A stretch of 35,058 bases of DNA from Rhodospirillaceae bacterium (GTDB taxonomy: Bacteria > Pseudomonadota > Alphaproteobacteria > UBA828). Numbering within the stretch: the first letter of the stretch is position 1; each line of letters begins with the position of its first letter. The position numbers and the translations under genes are program-made. The notes below the pieces were generated by a model, which was given only the letters and a program-made list of their open reading frames with translations, ran no database searches and was not told where the DNA came from. The stretch covers positions 1-35,058 of the forward strand of contig JABIXB010000084.1 in the NCBI GenBank assembly GCA_018666805.1, read 5' to 3'. Below, piece by piece: positions 7,528 to 15,623 of the stretch.

Positions 7528-8562
7528 ATGGCGACGACAAGCTGGCGCAACCGCAAGACACTCATTCTCAGCCGCACCGACATGATGGGCCTCTTGACCC
7601 CGGCGGAATATGTCGATTGCGTCGAAATGGCGTTCCGCCGCCATGGCGAGGGGCGCTGCTATCTCGAGCCCAAGGGCCATATCGTACTCGACAAATATCC
7701 CGGCGAATGGGAGGTCATGCCATCCTATATCGAGGCGCCGCTGCCGGATGTCGATGAGGCGGCGGCGTGCAAATGGGTGTCGATCCGCGAAAATAACCGC
7801 GCCAAATTCGATCTGCCGACGGTCTTCTCGATCCTCGTCTATACCCACCCCGAGACCGGCTTTCCGCTCGCCATTGTCGATGGCAGTTATCACACCATGA
7901 TGCGCACCGGCGCTTCCGCCGCCGCCTCGCTGCGCTGGATGGCGCGCAAAGATTCGAAAGTGCTGGCCCTGGTTGGCGCCGGCGATGTCGGCATCGGCGC
8001 ACTCCGCACCTGCGCCACCGTGTTCGATTGGGACGAGGTGCGGGTTTGGAGCCGCGGCCAGGAAACGCTCGATAATTTTATGGCGAGCGAGGAAAGCCGC
8101 CACCCCGACATCACCATCAAGCCCTCGACAAATATCGAGGATGTGGTGCCGGGTGCCGATGTGGTGGTCACCATGACCACCGGCGGCGATATCGTGGTGC
8201 GTGATGAGCATGTCTCAGAGGGCATGCATATTGCCGCACTCGGCTCCGACCTTGCCGGCAATCAGGAACTGGAAGGCGCCATAGCCAAACGCGCGCGCAT
8301 CTTCGTCGACGATATCCGCCAATGCCGCTCGGACGGTGAGATCAACATGCCGCTCACCAATGGCGATATCACGGAGGCCGATGTCGCCGGCGAAATCGGC
8401 GAGATCATCGCCGGCAAAAAAGAGGGCCGCACCTCGCAGAGCGAAATTACGCTGTTCGATTCGACCGGCATCGCGATCCAGGATTCGGCCACCGTGCCGC
8501 TCGAATATCAGCGCGCGGTGGAGGCCGGGGTTGGTGTCGAGAAGAAGATGATCAGCACGTAG
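7528..8562 (+). CDS. Ornithine cyclodeaminase / mu-crystallin family protein
   Basis: 344-residue member of the OCD/mu-crystallin family, NAD(P)-dependent enzymes that cyclise ornithine or reduce ketimines, or form N-substituted amino acids. Visible features are KWVSIRENN with the substrate-contact Lys, MRTGASAAAS (the conserved RT(A/G)A region), the Rossmann motif LVGAGDVGIGAL (about residues 149-160), FVDDIRQCRSDGEIN and TLFDSTGIAIQD near the C-terminus. Full family length. The ATG at 7528 has AAGGGAG at a good distance. It lies 167 bases after the cupin gene; that gap has no convincing gene. Specificity (ornithine, alanine, ketimine) cannot be decided here. The nearby urease could consume urea made alongside ornithine, but it is on the opposite strand. 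Confidence 0.88.
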   Translation: MATTSWRNRKTLILSRTDMMGLLTPAEYVDCVEMAFRRHGEGRCYLEPKGHIVLDKYPGEWEVMPSYIEAPLPDVDEAAACKWVSIRENNRAKFDLPTVFSILVYTHPETGFPLAIVDGSYHTMMRTGASAAASLRWMARKDSKVLALVGAGDVGIGALRTCATVFDWDEVRVWSRGQETLDNFMASEESRHPDITIKPSTNIEDVVPGADVVVTMTTGGDIVVRDEHVSEGMHIAALGSDLAGNQELEGAIAKRARIFVDDIRQCRSDGEINMPLTNGDITEADVAGEIGEIIAGKKEGRTSQSEITLFDSTGIAIQDSATVPLEYQRAVEAGVGVEKKMIST

Positions 8563-8573
8563 GAGAGGCGCCG

Positions 8574-9521
8574 CTAAGCTGTCCCGAACGCACGCTTTAA
8601 TGCGGCGCAGGCCATTGCTTGCGCCTCGGCCGCGATGTCGAAGCGCGCGGTCGCCACCCAGAAATCGTGGATGAAGCCTTCATAGTTTAAATATTCGGTC
8701 GGAACACCTGCCGCACTGAGCTTTTGTGCATAGCCGGCGCCATCATCGCGCAGCGGGTCATGGCTCGCGGTCATAACCAACGCCGGCGGCAAACCGCTTA
8801 GGTCGGGAGCCCTGAGTGGCGCCGCCGCCAGATCGGATTTCTCCGCCTCGCTGTTGAAATAGCAATCGAAAAACCAATGCATCAGATCGGCTGTCAAAAG
8901 ATAACCGTCGGCGAACTCGCGATAAGATTCGGTGTCTTCGCGCGTATCGGTGACAGGATAGACGAGGAGCTGAAAGACAAGTGGTGGGCCGCCTTCTGCT
9001 TTCGCCCGCTGCGTGACCACCGCCGCGATGCCACCACCGGCGGAATCGCCGCCAACCGCGATACGCGCCGGATCGCCACCCCATTCGCTGCAATTCTCCG
9101 CCACCCAACAGGTCGCCGCCCATGAATCATCGGTCGGTTTGGGGAACTTGTTCTCTGGCGCCTTGCGGTAATCAACGCCGACGACAATGCATTCGGCGCC
9201 CTGACACAATGCGCGGCAGACATGATCGTAATTATCAAGCCCAAGGACGACAAACCCACTGCCGTGAAAATTGATGAATACAGGCAAGGGCTTTGCCGGA
9301 TCGCTTGCTTCCGGCCAGTAGATACGCAGCGGAATCGGACCGTGCGGGCCGGGAATTTCGCGGTTTTCAACCCGCAACAATTCGGGGCCCGGTGCCGCGA
9401 GTTCATTCGCCAGTTCGTCGAATTCGGCCCGCACTTCTGAGATCGGCCGATCCCATACCGATTCCGCTTCAAGCGCATTCATCTCATCAACCAGTTGCTG
9501 GACCTGCGGATGGAGAGGCAT
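8574..9521 (-). CDS. Alpha/beta hydrolase, hormone-sensitive-lipase family esterase
   Basis: 315-residue family IV (HSL) esterase. The oxyanion motif is HGSGF in place of the usual HGGGF. The nucleophile elbow is GDSAGGG, the acid lies in HDPLRDDG and the catalytic His in EGFIHDFW near the C-terminus. HSL enzymes cleave short-chain acyl esters. The ATG at 9521 is preceded by GGGGGAA; the longer in-frame start at 9722 would run through the neighbouring glutathione transferase gene. It follows that gene by 13 bases on the same strand, so it is probably the last gene of the transcript that begins with ureE, though its role need not be linked to urea. Confidence 0.88.
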   Translation of the reverse strand: MPLHPQVQQLVDEMNALEAESVWDRPISEVRAEFDELANELAAPGPELLRVENREIPGPHGPIPLRIYWPEASDPAKPLPVFINFHGSGFVVLGLDNYDHVCRALCQGAECIVVGVDYRKAPENKFPKPTDDSWAATCWVAENCSEWGGDPARIAVGGDSAGGGIAAVVTQRAKAEGGPPLVFQLLVYPVTDTREDTESYREFADGYLLTADLMHWFFDCYFNSEAEKSDLAAAPLRAPDLSGLPPALVMTASHDPLRDDGAGYAQKLSAAGVPTEYLNYEGFIHDFWVATARFDIAAEAQAMACAALKRAFGTA

Positions 9522-9534
9522 GGTGATTCCCCCG

Positions 9535-10227
9535 TTATGCCGCGACCCGGGCGCCGACGATGCTGCGATAGCCGCCACGATCCCGCCCGACCATTTTATC
9601 GAACTGTTGACGCAGATCCTTAGGCGCCGAGCCCTGAACACTCTCCCGTTCGGCCAAAGCGCGCCACAAGCCGGCAACCTTTGGCCGTGCCGCGAATAGA
9701 GCCAGCGGCGGATGGATTTCATTGGCCCAGGTCAAGCGCTGCAGCGCTGGCGTCATGGCGGCATCGACCAGCGAGACCTCGGCGCCAAGAAAGAACGGCC
9801 CACCCTTGATTTCGCGCTCGAGCCGGTCAAGCTTGTCGCCGAGCTTGGCGAGAATTTTCGCCAATTCCGCCTCGTCCTCTACCGATGTGACGGTAAACGC
9901 GTCGCTCAGCAACGCATTGCCGAACTCGATCCAGGCGCGGCAATGAGCGCGCTCGAGCGGATCGGCCGGCAGCATGTTGCCCTCTGTCACCTCATCGAGA
10001 TATTCATTGATCACCACCGATTCAAACAGCACCACTTTTTCGCCGTTGTCGCGCGTGACCTCCAATACCGGAACCTTGCCGAGCGGGCTCATTTCGACGA
10101 ACCAATCCGGCCGGTCGCCGAGTTCGACATAGTCGACTTCATGCGGAATTTTCTTCTCGCGCAACGTCACCACGCAACGTTGCACATAGGGGCACAGTTC
10201 AAAGCTGATCAGTCGGAAGTGGGGCAT
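9535..10227 (-). CDS. Glutathione S-transferase family protein
   Basis: 230 residues. The N-terminal thioredoxin-fold half (about 1-80) has FELCPYVQR with Cys12 at the catalytic position and the cis-Pro segment GKVPVLEV, followed by FESVVINEYLDE for glutathione binding. The C-terminal half is all-helical. A catalytic Cys in a CPYxQR motif is typical of omega-like and dehydroascorbate-reductase-like GSTs, which tend to do thiol transfer or reductive deglutathionylation rather than simple conjugation. It starts 17 bases after the ureG stop and is followed 13 bases later by the esterase, so these genes are likely co-transcribed with urease. Confidence 0.88.
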   Translation of the reverse strand: MPHFRLISFELCPYVQRCVVTLREKKIPHEVDYVELGDRPDWFVEMSPLGKVPVLEVTRDNGEKVVLFESVVINEYLDEVTEGNMLPADPLERAHCRAWIEFGNALLSDAFTVTSVEDEAELAKILAKLGDKLDRLEREIKGGPFFLGAEVSLVDAAMTPALQRLTWANEIHPPLALFAARPKVAGLWRALAERESVQGSAPKDLRQQFDKMVGRDRGGYRSIVGARVAA

Positions 10228-10244
10228 GTCGTATTCTCTTTTCG

Positions 10245-10880
10245 CTATTCCGCCATCAATACGTCATGGGATAGTCGCGACACCACATCATCCAACCCCT
10301 CGCCGCTCTGGCAATTGGTGAGGATCACCGGCTTGCCGCCGCGCACGGCCTCGGCATCGGCGCGCATCGATGCGACATCCACCCCGACATGGGGCGCCAG
10401 GTCGATTTTGTTAATGATCAGCAGATCGGCCTGGACGATGCCGGGGCCCTTCTTGCGCGGGATATCGTCGCCGCCCGCGACATCGATGACAAACAGCCAA
10501 TAGTCCACCAGGTCGAGTGAGAAAGTCGAGGCGAGATTGTCACCGCCGCTCTCGATAACGATCAGGTCGAGCGGCGCGAATTTACTTTCAAGCAGATCCG
10601 CCGCCTCGATATTGAGCGTCGGATCCTCGCGGATCACCGTGTGCGGGCAAGCGCCGGCCTCGACCCCCATGACGCGCTCCGGCGCGATCAGGCCACCGCG
10701 CTGCAGGCGCTCGGCATCCTCCTTGGTCACCAGGTCATTGGTCACCACGGCAAGCGAGACGCCTCGTGCTGCCAGGAGCGGCAACAGACGCTCGATCAGT
10801 GCGGTCTTACCCGACCCCACCGGCCCGCCGATGCCGACACGGGCCGAAGAAACCGCACCGGCTTGTGCTGGATTGGTCAT
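10245..10880 (-). CDS. ureG: Urease accessory GTPase UreG
   Basis: 211-residue SIMIBI-class GTPase that drives nickel insertion into urease with UreD and UreF. The P-loop is [11 protein letters not shown] (about residues 18-28), followed by [13 protein letters not shown], the metal-binding Cys-Pro-His in [22 protein letters not shown] and the base-recognition NKID. Slight differences from the common form (GVEAGACPH versus GVETGGCPH) are conservative. A GAGG ribosome site lies about 11 bases upstream of the ATG. Between ureD and this gene is a 172-base gap containing copies of a dispersed 73-bp repeat, unusual inside an otherwise compact operon. Confidence 0.96.
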   Translation of the reverse strand: MTNPAQAGAVSSARVGIGGPVGSGKTALIERLLPLLAARGVSLAVVTNDLVTKEDAERLQRGGLIAPERVMGVEAGACPHTVIREDPTLNIEAADLLESKFAPLDLIVIESGGDNLASTFSLDLVDYWLFVIDVAGGDDIPRKKGPGIVQADLLIINKIDLAPHVGVDVASMRADAEAVRGGKPVILTNCQSGEGLDDVVSRLSHDVLMAE

Positions 10881-10914
10881 ATGATCCGTTTCCTCTTTGT
10901 CTGTTCCCTCAAAC

Positions 10915-11020
10915 GCCGGGCGGTCGCATCCGCGACCTTGGCTACCTCGTATTAACTCGGGCGCACTCTTTATTTAAACCCTCAATCGCCGGGCGCGCGC
11001 ATCCGCGCGCTTGGCTTGGC
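10915..11020. repeat. 73-bp repeat family, one full and one partial diverged copy
   Basis: A full unit (10915-10987) beginning GCCGGGCGGTC and ending CCCTCAATC is followed in phase by a partial unit from 10988. Both belong to the family repeated in tandem at 34902-35058. The first unit can fold GGTCGC (10922-10927) with GCGACC (10932-10937) around loop ATCC. The second has the same loop with GCGCGC (10995-11000) and GCGCGC (11005-11010), so the stem is kept while its sequence changes. It lies between ureD and ureG and would be transcribed with them. The right-hand boundary is approximate because the second copy degenerates after about 30 bases. Confidence 0.85.
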
Positions 11021-11052
11021 GCGCTTGCCAGAATGCCCTATGCATACTGGAG

Positions 11053-11922
11053 TTATTTGGGCCGCTTGGCCGGTTCCGCGCCGCTAACTTTGAGCCGCGC
11101 CGCCGTCCAGCTCGCCTTAATCGCCGCGCGCAGCGCCAAACCGTCTTTAGCAAGTATACGCACCCAGGCGCCGCTCTCCTGCGGCAGGGTTGAGGCGCCG
11201 GCATAGATGCCCTGACACGACCCCAAAGCATCGCGCAGCACCGCCGCCATTTCTTCCGCCGAGCAACCGGTATGGACGACCATCAGCGTACCATGCGCGG
11301 GATAGGCCTCAGCCTTTCCGTCGAGATGCGCCTCAGCCACGTCGCCATCGATATCGAAGCGGTCAAAGGCGAGCAGCGTACCGTCCGGGCGCTCGATCCT
11401 GGTCTCGGCCGCCAGGCGGGCAAAGCGCCCGCCCGCTTCATCCGAATCATGCTGGGTGAAGGCGTCCGAGAGAATGACCGTGGCGCTCGGCTCGGCCGCC
11501 ACCCGAAGTGTGGTCTCAAACTGCGCGCCGGGAAACAGGATCAATGGATCGGGCAGATATTCCAGCAGCGCGCCTTCGCCGGCACGGATCACCATGTCCT
11601 GACGCGCCGCACCATCGGTTTTCATACGGTGCACGATAGTCGCCGACTGGGTCGTCACCTGAGCCAGCGCGCCGGCCTCGGCTTCCAGTGTGAGAGCCAA
11701 CGCCTCGCCGCGGTAAATACCACCCGAGACCGACTGCAAATAAAGCGTCAGCATGCCTTGTGGCACCTTGTCGAGGTAGAACGGCCGGGTGATGTGGAAC
11801 GGATAGCCGACGCGCTGATGCGAGATAAAGGTGTGCCCGTCCGGCGCACGGGTGAACACCAGTTCAGCCTGGGGCTGAACAGCCAGCGGCGCAGACTCGG
11901 CCAAGTTATTTGCTTGCGACAA
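11053..11922 (-). CDS. ureD: Urease accessory protein UreD
   Basis: About 289 residues; UreD (UreH) is the scaffold that binds apo-urease and channels nickel from UreG. Family features are LVFTRAPDGHTFISHQRVGYPFHITRPFYLD, the YLQSVSGGIYRGEAL segment, LEAEAGALAQVTTQSATIVHRM and ALLEYLPDPLILFPGAQF. The start is uncertain. A TTG at 11922 is chosen because it lies 11 bases after the ureC stop and has AGGGA at a normal distance; a GTG at 11985 would overlap ureC by 52 bases. It sits directly downstream of ureC and upstream of the repeat-containing gap before ureG. Confidence 0.9.
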   Translation of the reverse strand: MSQANNLAESAPLAVQPQAELVFTRAPDGHTFISHQRVGYPFHITRPFYLDKVPQGMLTLYLQSVSGGIYRGEALALTLEAEAGALAQVTTQSATIVHRMKTDGAARQDMVIRAGEGALLEYLPDPLILFPGAQFETTLRVAAEPSATVILSDAFTQHDSDEAGGRFARLAAETRIERPDGTLLAFDRFDIDGDVAEAHLDGKAEAYPAHGTLMVVHTGCSAEEMAAVLRDALGSCQGIYAGASTLPQESGAWVRILAKDGLALRAAIKASWTAARLKVSGAEPAKRPK

Positions 11923-11933
11923 TAGCCGTATCC

Positions 11934-13643
11934 CTAGCGCATCAGATAGTTCTGGCCGAGCGTCACTTCCGTCGCCGGCTCGCACGCCGCCAGCTCGCCA
12001 TCGACAAACACGTCGAAGGTCGAGGGGTCGACACGGATATCCGGGCAGAAATCATTATGCAACATGTCTTTCTTACCGAGCTTGATGAAGCTCGACATGG
12101 GCAGCATTTTCTTGGCCAAGCCCAAAGTGCCGGGCAGATCGATATCGAGCGCACGTTGATGCACGAAGTTGACGCTTAAGCTTTGCGGCGCCCGGCCGCA
12201 ACCACCGAATTGGGCGCGCTGGATCACCGGCTCGGTCTGGAAATAGCTGCCCGCACTGTCGCCGGTGGCGCCGTGCGCGACAAAGCCGCCCTTGATGGTG
12301 CCGAATGGCTTGATGCCGAAGAAGGCCGGCTTCCACGCCACCAGATCGGCCATCTTGCCAACTTCGATCGAGCCGACATATTGATCGATGCCGAAAGCGC
12401 GCGCCGCGTTGATGGTGTATTTGGCGACATACCGCTTGATCCGCTCATTGTCGGCATCAACGGTTTTCTCATGTGAGAGGCGGCCGCGCTGAGAGCGCAT
12501 CTTGCTCGCCAACTGCCAGCAGCGCGAGATCACCTCATTGACCCGGCCCATGCCCTGGCTGTCGGAGCCGAACATCGAGATCGCGCCCATATCGTGCAGC
12601 ACATCCTCGGCCATCATGGTTTGCGGCCGCACCCGGCTTTCAGCGAAGGCAACATCCTCCGGCAAATCATAGCGCAGCAGATGGCAAGACATGGTCATGT
12701 CGAGGCCCTCGTCAAACGCGTTCAGGGTGTAGGGGTTGGTCGGGTTGGTCGAAGACGGCAGCAGATGCGGCTCGCCATTGCAGCGGATGATATCCGGCGC
12801 ATGGCCGCCACCACCGCCTTCGGTGTGATACATGTGCATGGCGCGGCCATTGATGGCGGCCAGCGTATCCTCATAAAAGCCCGATTCATTCAGCGTGTCG
12901 GTATGGATCATGACTGGGAAGTCATATTCCTGCGACGCGGTGAGGGCGCCGTTGATGGTCGCCGGCATGGCGCCGTAATCCTCATGGATCTTCATGCCGA
13001 TAACGCCGCCGTCGAGATGCTCGGCCACGGTATCGGGATCATGCGACGAGCCGCGCCCGAAGAAGCCGAAATTGATTGGCCACTTTTCCGATGCCTCATG
13101 CATGCGCGCGGTGTTCCACGGGCCGCCGCAATCGATGGCAAAGAGCGGCCCCATGCTGCCGCCGATCATCGTCGTGAGGCCGGTCGAAATGGCATTCTCG
13201 CACTGCTCGGTCGAGAGAAAATGAATGTGCACATCGATCCCGCCGGGCGTCACGATCAGCCCACCGGCCGGGTAGTAGGTGGTGTTCGGCCCGCACACCA
13301 TATTGTCGCTCACACCATCCTGGATATTGGGATTGCCGGCCTTGCCGATGCCGGCAATCTTGCCGTCGCGCACGCCGATATCGGCTTTGATGATGCCCTG
13401 CACCGGATCGATAATGGTGGCATTCTCGACCAGCATGTCGAGCGCGCCATCGGCGCGCGAGGTATGCGCGTCATAGGCCATGCCGTCGCGCATCACGCGC
13501 CCGGCGCCGGTCCAGCATTCCTCACCGTATACCGTATGGTCGTGCTCGATTTCGGCCAGAAGCGAGGTATCACCGAGGCGAATCTTATCGCCCTTGGTCG
13601 GACCATAGAGGCTGGCATATTGTTTTCTGCTGATTTTCGCCAT
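11934..13643 (-). CDS. ureC: Urease alpha (catalytic) subunit
   Basis: 569 residues, the usual length. It hydrolyses urea to ammonia and carbamate at a di-nickel site. Metal and active-site residues are in place: His139/His141 (DVHIH), the carbamylated Lys218 and His220 (GMKIHED), His247 ([11 protein letters not shown]), His273 ([14 protein letters not shown]), flap Cys320-His321 (SCHLL) and Asp361 (GSDSQGMGR). Between the HxH pair and Lys218 the protein is about four residues shorter than the Klebsiella enzyme, and the usual GTGPA-GT-ATT-TPG stretch is replaced by [15 protein letters not shown]. The second flap His is Leu. The ATG at 13643, with GGGGAG about nine bases upstream, gives the standard N-terminus ([13 protein letters not shown]). 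Confidence 0.97.
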   Translation of the reverse strand: MAKISRKQYASLYGPTKGDKIRLGDTSLLAEIEHDHTVYGEECWTGAGRVMRDGMAYDAHTSRADGALDMLVENATIIDPVQGIIKADIGVRDGKIAGIGKAGNPNIQDGVSDNMVCGPNTTYYPAGGLIVTPGGIDVHIHFLSTEQCENAISTGLTTMIGGSMGPLFAIDCGGPWNTARMHEASEKWPINFGFFGRGSSHDPDTVAEHLDGGVIGMKIHEDYGAMPATINGALTASQEYDFPVMIHTDTLNESGFYEDTLAAINGRAMHMYHTEGGGGGHAPDIIRCNGEPHLLPSSTNPTNPYTLNAFDEGLDMTMSCHLLRYDLPEDVAFAESRVRPQTMMAEDVLHDMGAISMFGSDSQGMGRVNEVISRCWQLASKMRSQRGRLSHEKTVDADNERIKRYVAKYTINAARAFGIDQYVGSIEVGKMADLVAWKPAFFGIKPFGTIKGGFVAHGATGDSAGSYFQTEPVIQRAQFGGCGRAPQSLSVNFVHQRALDIDLPGTLGLAKKMLPMSSFIKLGKKDMLHNDFCPDIRVDPSTFDVFVDGELAACEPATEVTLGQNYLMR

Positions 13644-13647
13644 GATT

Positions 13648-14343
13648 CTACGCTCCCCGGAAGCCGTTTTCACGGGCGCGCCCAATTGCCGCCTGCTTTA
13701 TCTCATCCGAATCGACATTGCCTTCTGTCAGACTGTTGAAGCCGGTGACGTTGCGCCGCCCACCGATCTCGACCAGATTCACTGCAAAAGTCTGGCCCGG
13801 CTCGAAGCGCACCGCCGTGCCAGAGGGAATATCGAGGCGCATGCCGAAGCTCGCTACACGATCGAAATCGAGCGCCTTATTGACCTCGAAGAAATGAAAG
13901 TGGCTGCCGACCTGGACCGGCCGGTCGCCGCTGTTGGTAGCGGTTAAGGTTAATGTCCGGCGCCCGGCATTGAGCTCGATCTCACCCTCGGGCGTGATCA
14001 CTTCACCAGCCGAGACGCGGGCCGGCTGCGGCTTGGCGCCGGGACGGATTGGCTGGTGCACAGTGACCAGTTTGGTGCCATCGAGGAACATCGCCTCGAT
14101 GTGAATGACCGGAATCAGCTCGGCCACACCAGGCAACACATCGTCGCTGGTAAGCAATTGCGAGCCCAGACCCATCACCTCTTTCAGGGATTTCCCCTGG
14201 CGCGCGCAATAAAGCACTTCGTCACAGATATAGGCGATCGCCTCGGGGTGGCTGAGGGCAATACCACGCTTCTGATGCTCGCGCGCCAATTGGGCGGCGG
14301 TAAATATTGTTAAGCGTTCCTGTTCCGTGGGGGTCAAATTCAT
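13648..14343 (-). CDS. ureAB: Urease gamma-beta fusion subunit (UreA-UreB)
   Basis: 231 residues joining the two small urease subunits in one chain. Residues 1-100 are UreA/gamma ([26 protein letters not shown] at the start, then [15 protein letters not shown] and VHQPIRPG). Residues from about 105 are UreB/beta ([54 protein letters not shown]). The same fusion is known from Helicobacter, where it is called UreA, and from some other bacteria; most alphaproteobacteria keep two separate genes. It lies 23 bases after ureF and four bases before the ureC start. Confidence 0.96.
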   Translation of the reverse strand: MNLTPTEQERLTIFTAAQLAREHQKRGIALSHPEAIAYICDEVLYCARQGKSLKEVMGLGSQLLTSDDVLPGVAELIPVIHIEAMFLDGTKLVTVHQPIRPGAKPQPARVSAGEVITPEGEIELNAGRRTLTLTATNSGDRPVQVGSHFHFFEVNKALDFDRVASFGMRLDIPSGTAVRFEPGQTFAVNLVEIGGRRNVTGFNSLTEGNVDSDEIKQAAIGRARENGFRGA

Positions 14344-14366
14344 CGCTTGTCTCCCGGCCTATTTGT

Positions 14367-15053
14367 TCAATTGGAGAATAATCGGCTGTCCTGCGTTTCG
14401 TGACGCATCATGGCGATATCGGCCGCCGGCGCATAGGCATGCAATTCACCGAGCGGCGGCGGCGCGGTGCGTAGAATTTCATCCATCGATTTATGCAAAC
14501 GGCCCAAAATGGCCTGGCTGTCGACATGGCCGATCAGGCCGAGCCTGAGCGCCGCGCCCAACAGACCGACCGAGAGGCCATGCGCCGCCATATGGCAGGC
14601 ACTATCCATATCCAGGCCAAGCGCCCGCCACAGCAGACCCTGAATCACCGCCACATGGCCGGGCGCCTCGCCGGCGCGCACCCGCGCCTGGTAGTCCTTG
14701 GCGCCAGACGTGCCGAGGCGCCCGTGAATATTAAGCAGCGCCGCGCCCATACGCTTTGAGCCTTCGCGCTGTTCATACGCCAGGCTGTTCGCCTCCATCA
14801 ACTGATCAGCGGCGAAGACGCACTCCAGATCACCGCCGGCAGCGTGCGCTGCGCATAAAACCGGCCGATCCGAGGACGCCCAGCGGCCGCGCAATTGATG
14901 CGCCACGAAGCGTTCGACATCCGCCGCCTTGACGATCTTGCCATCGGCGCCAAGCGCTTCGATGCCCCACGAAAACGACACCGCACCGGAGGGAAAGAAA
15001 CTATCGCCATGCTGCAACATGGCGAGAAGGGTGCGTCCGTTAGTCATCGTCAT
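14367..15053 (-). CDS. ureF: Urease accessory protein UreF
   Basis: 228-residue all-helical accessory protein that joins UreD and UreG in the pre-activation complex. Family signatures are LLAMLQHGDSFFPSGAVSFSWGIEAL near the N-terminus, the central LEANSLAYEQREGSKRMG-like helix and a C-terminal AAALRLGLIGHVDSQ segment. The ATG at 15053 overlaps the ureE stop as ATGA, a sign of translational coupling. Another ATG lies at 15047. Confidence 0.94.
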   Translation of the reverse strand: MTMTNGRTLLAMLQHGDSFFPSGAVSFSWGIEALGADGKIVKAADVERFVAHQLRGRWASSDRPVLCAAHAAGGDLECVFAADQLMEANSLAYEQREGSKRMGAALLNIHGRLGTSGAKDYQARVRAGEAPGHVAVIQGLLWRALGLDMDSACHMAAHGLSVGLLGAALRLGLIGHVDSQAILGRLHKSMDEILRTAPPPLGELHAYAPAADIAMMRHETQDSRLFSN

Positions 15054-15514
15054 TCATCATCAGCGCGCCGCGCCCGGCCATCGGCAAAATGCGCGGCCAG
15101 GCGATCGAGATAGTTTTGTTCCGGGCCGTCCAGGGCGATTTCCAATATCTCGCCGGCAAAACGTACGCGCCAATGCAGATTGCCGACGAAATAACCGAGC
15201 TCCAACGCCGCCGCTTGGTCAGCCGGGACAATGCGCAACCATTCGGTTTCCAGCATGCGCACGACGATGGCGCGCTCGTCTTCAAGCAACAGCACCGAGC
15301 CATTCTCGAGCGACAGCTCGCGATTCAGCGCAATCGCGCAATCGGTGCCCTTATCGGTGGTCACGCGCAGACGCTTGCGCGCCGTATCGGCGGCGCTCAG
15401 TTCGATTTTTTCAAGGCTGCCGGCATGCGACAGGCGATGGATCTTTTCCGCCATCTCGCCGCCGCTGGCATTGCCCAATATGTGATTCAAATGCAGCACG
15501 GCGGCAGCATACAC
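15050..15514 (-). CDS. ureE: Urease accessory protein UreE (nickel chaperone)
   Basis: 154 residues, first gene of the urease operon. It has the peptide-binding N-terminal domain (ARKRLRVTTDKGTDCAIAL, ENGSVLLLEDERAIVVRM) and the metal-binding C-terminal domain with YFVGNLHW, where the His corresponds to the conserved LGNRH-type nickel ligand. It lacks the His-rich C-terminal tail found in some UreE proteins. The GTG at 15514 has CAGGA just upstream; an ATG at 15454 would cut into the N-terminal domain. The 109-base region before it is shared with the divergent gene at 15624 and probably holds the operon promoter. Confidence 0.9.
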   Translation of the reverse strand: MYAAAVLHLNHILGNASGGEMAEKIHRLSHAGSLEKIELSAADTARKRLRVTTDKGTDCAIALNRELSLENGSVLLLEDERAIVVRMLETEWLRIVPADQAAALELGYFVGNLHWRVRFAGEILEIALDGPEQNYLDRLAAHFADGRARRADDE

Positions 15515-15623
15515 AATCCTGCCCCCGGGGTAAAAATTGTCCGTGAAATTTATCGGGGAAATTGTACATGGCGGTCGCCTGCCTTAGCATTACGGCCTTG
15601 CGCTGGCATGGAGAGGTAGGCAT

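Noticed and set aside
12594-13739. Long open frame on the plus strand opposite ureC
   Set aside because: It is antisense to a complete, motif-perfect ureC; its translation is rich in His, Arg and Gly with no recognisable domain, as expected from GC-biased codons.
15515-15623. Guanidine or other riboswitch ahead of the urease operon
   Set aside because: None of the conserved blocks of the ykkC-type aptamers could be found; only short direct repeats (AAATTGT) are present.
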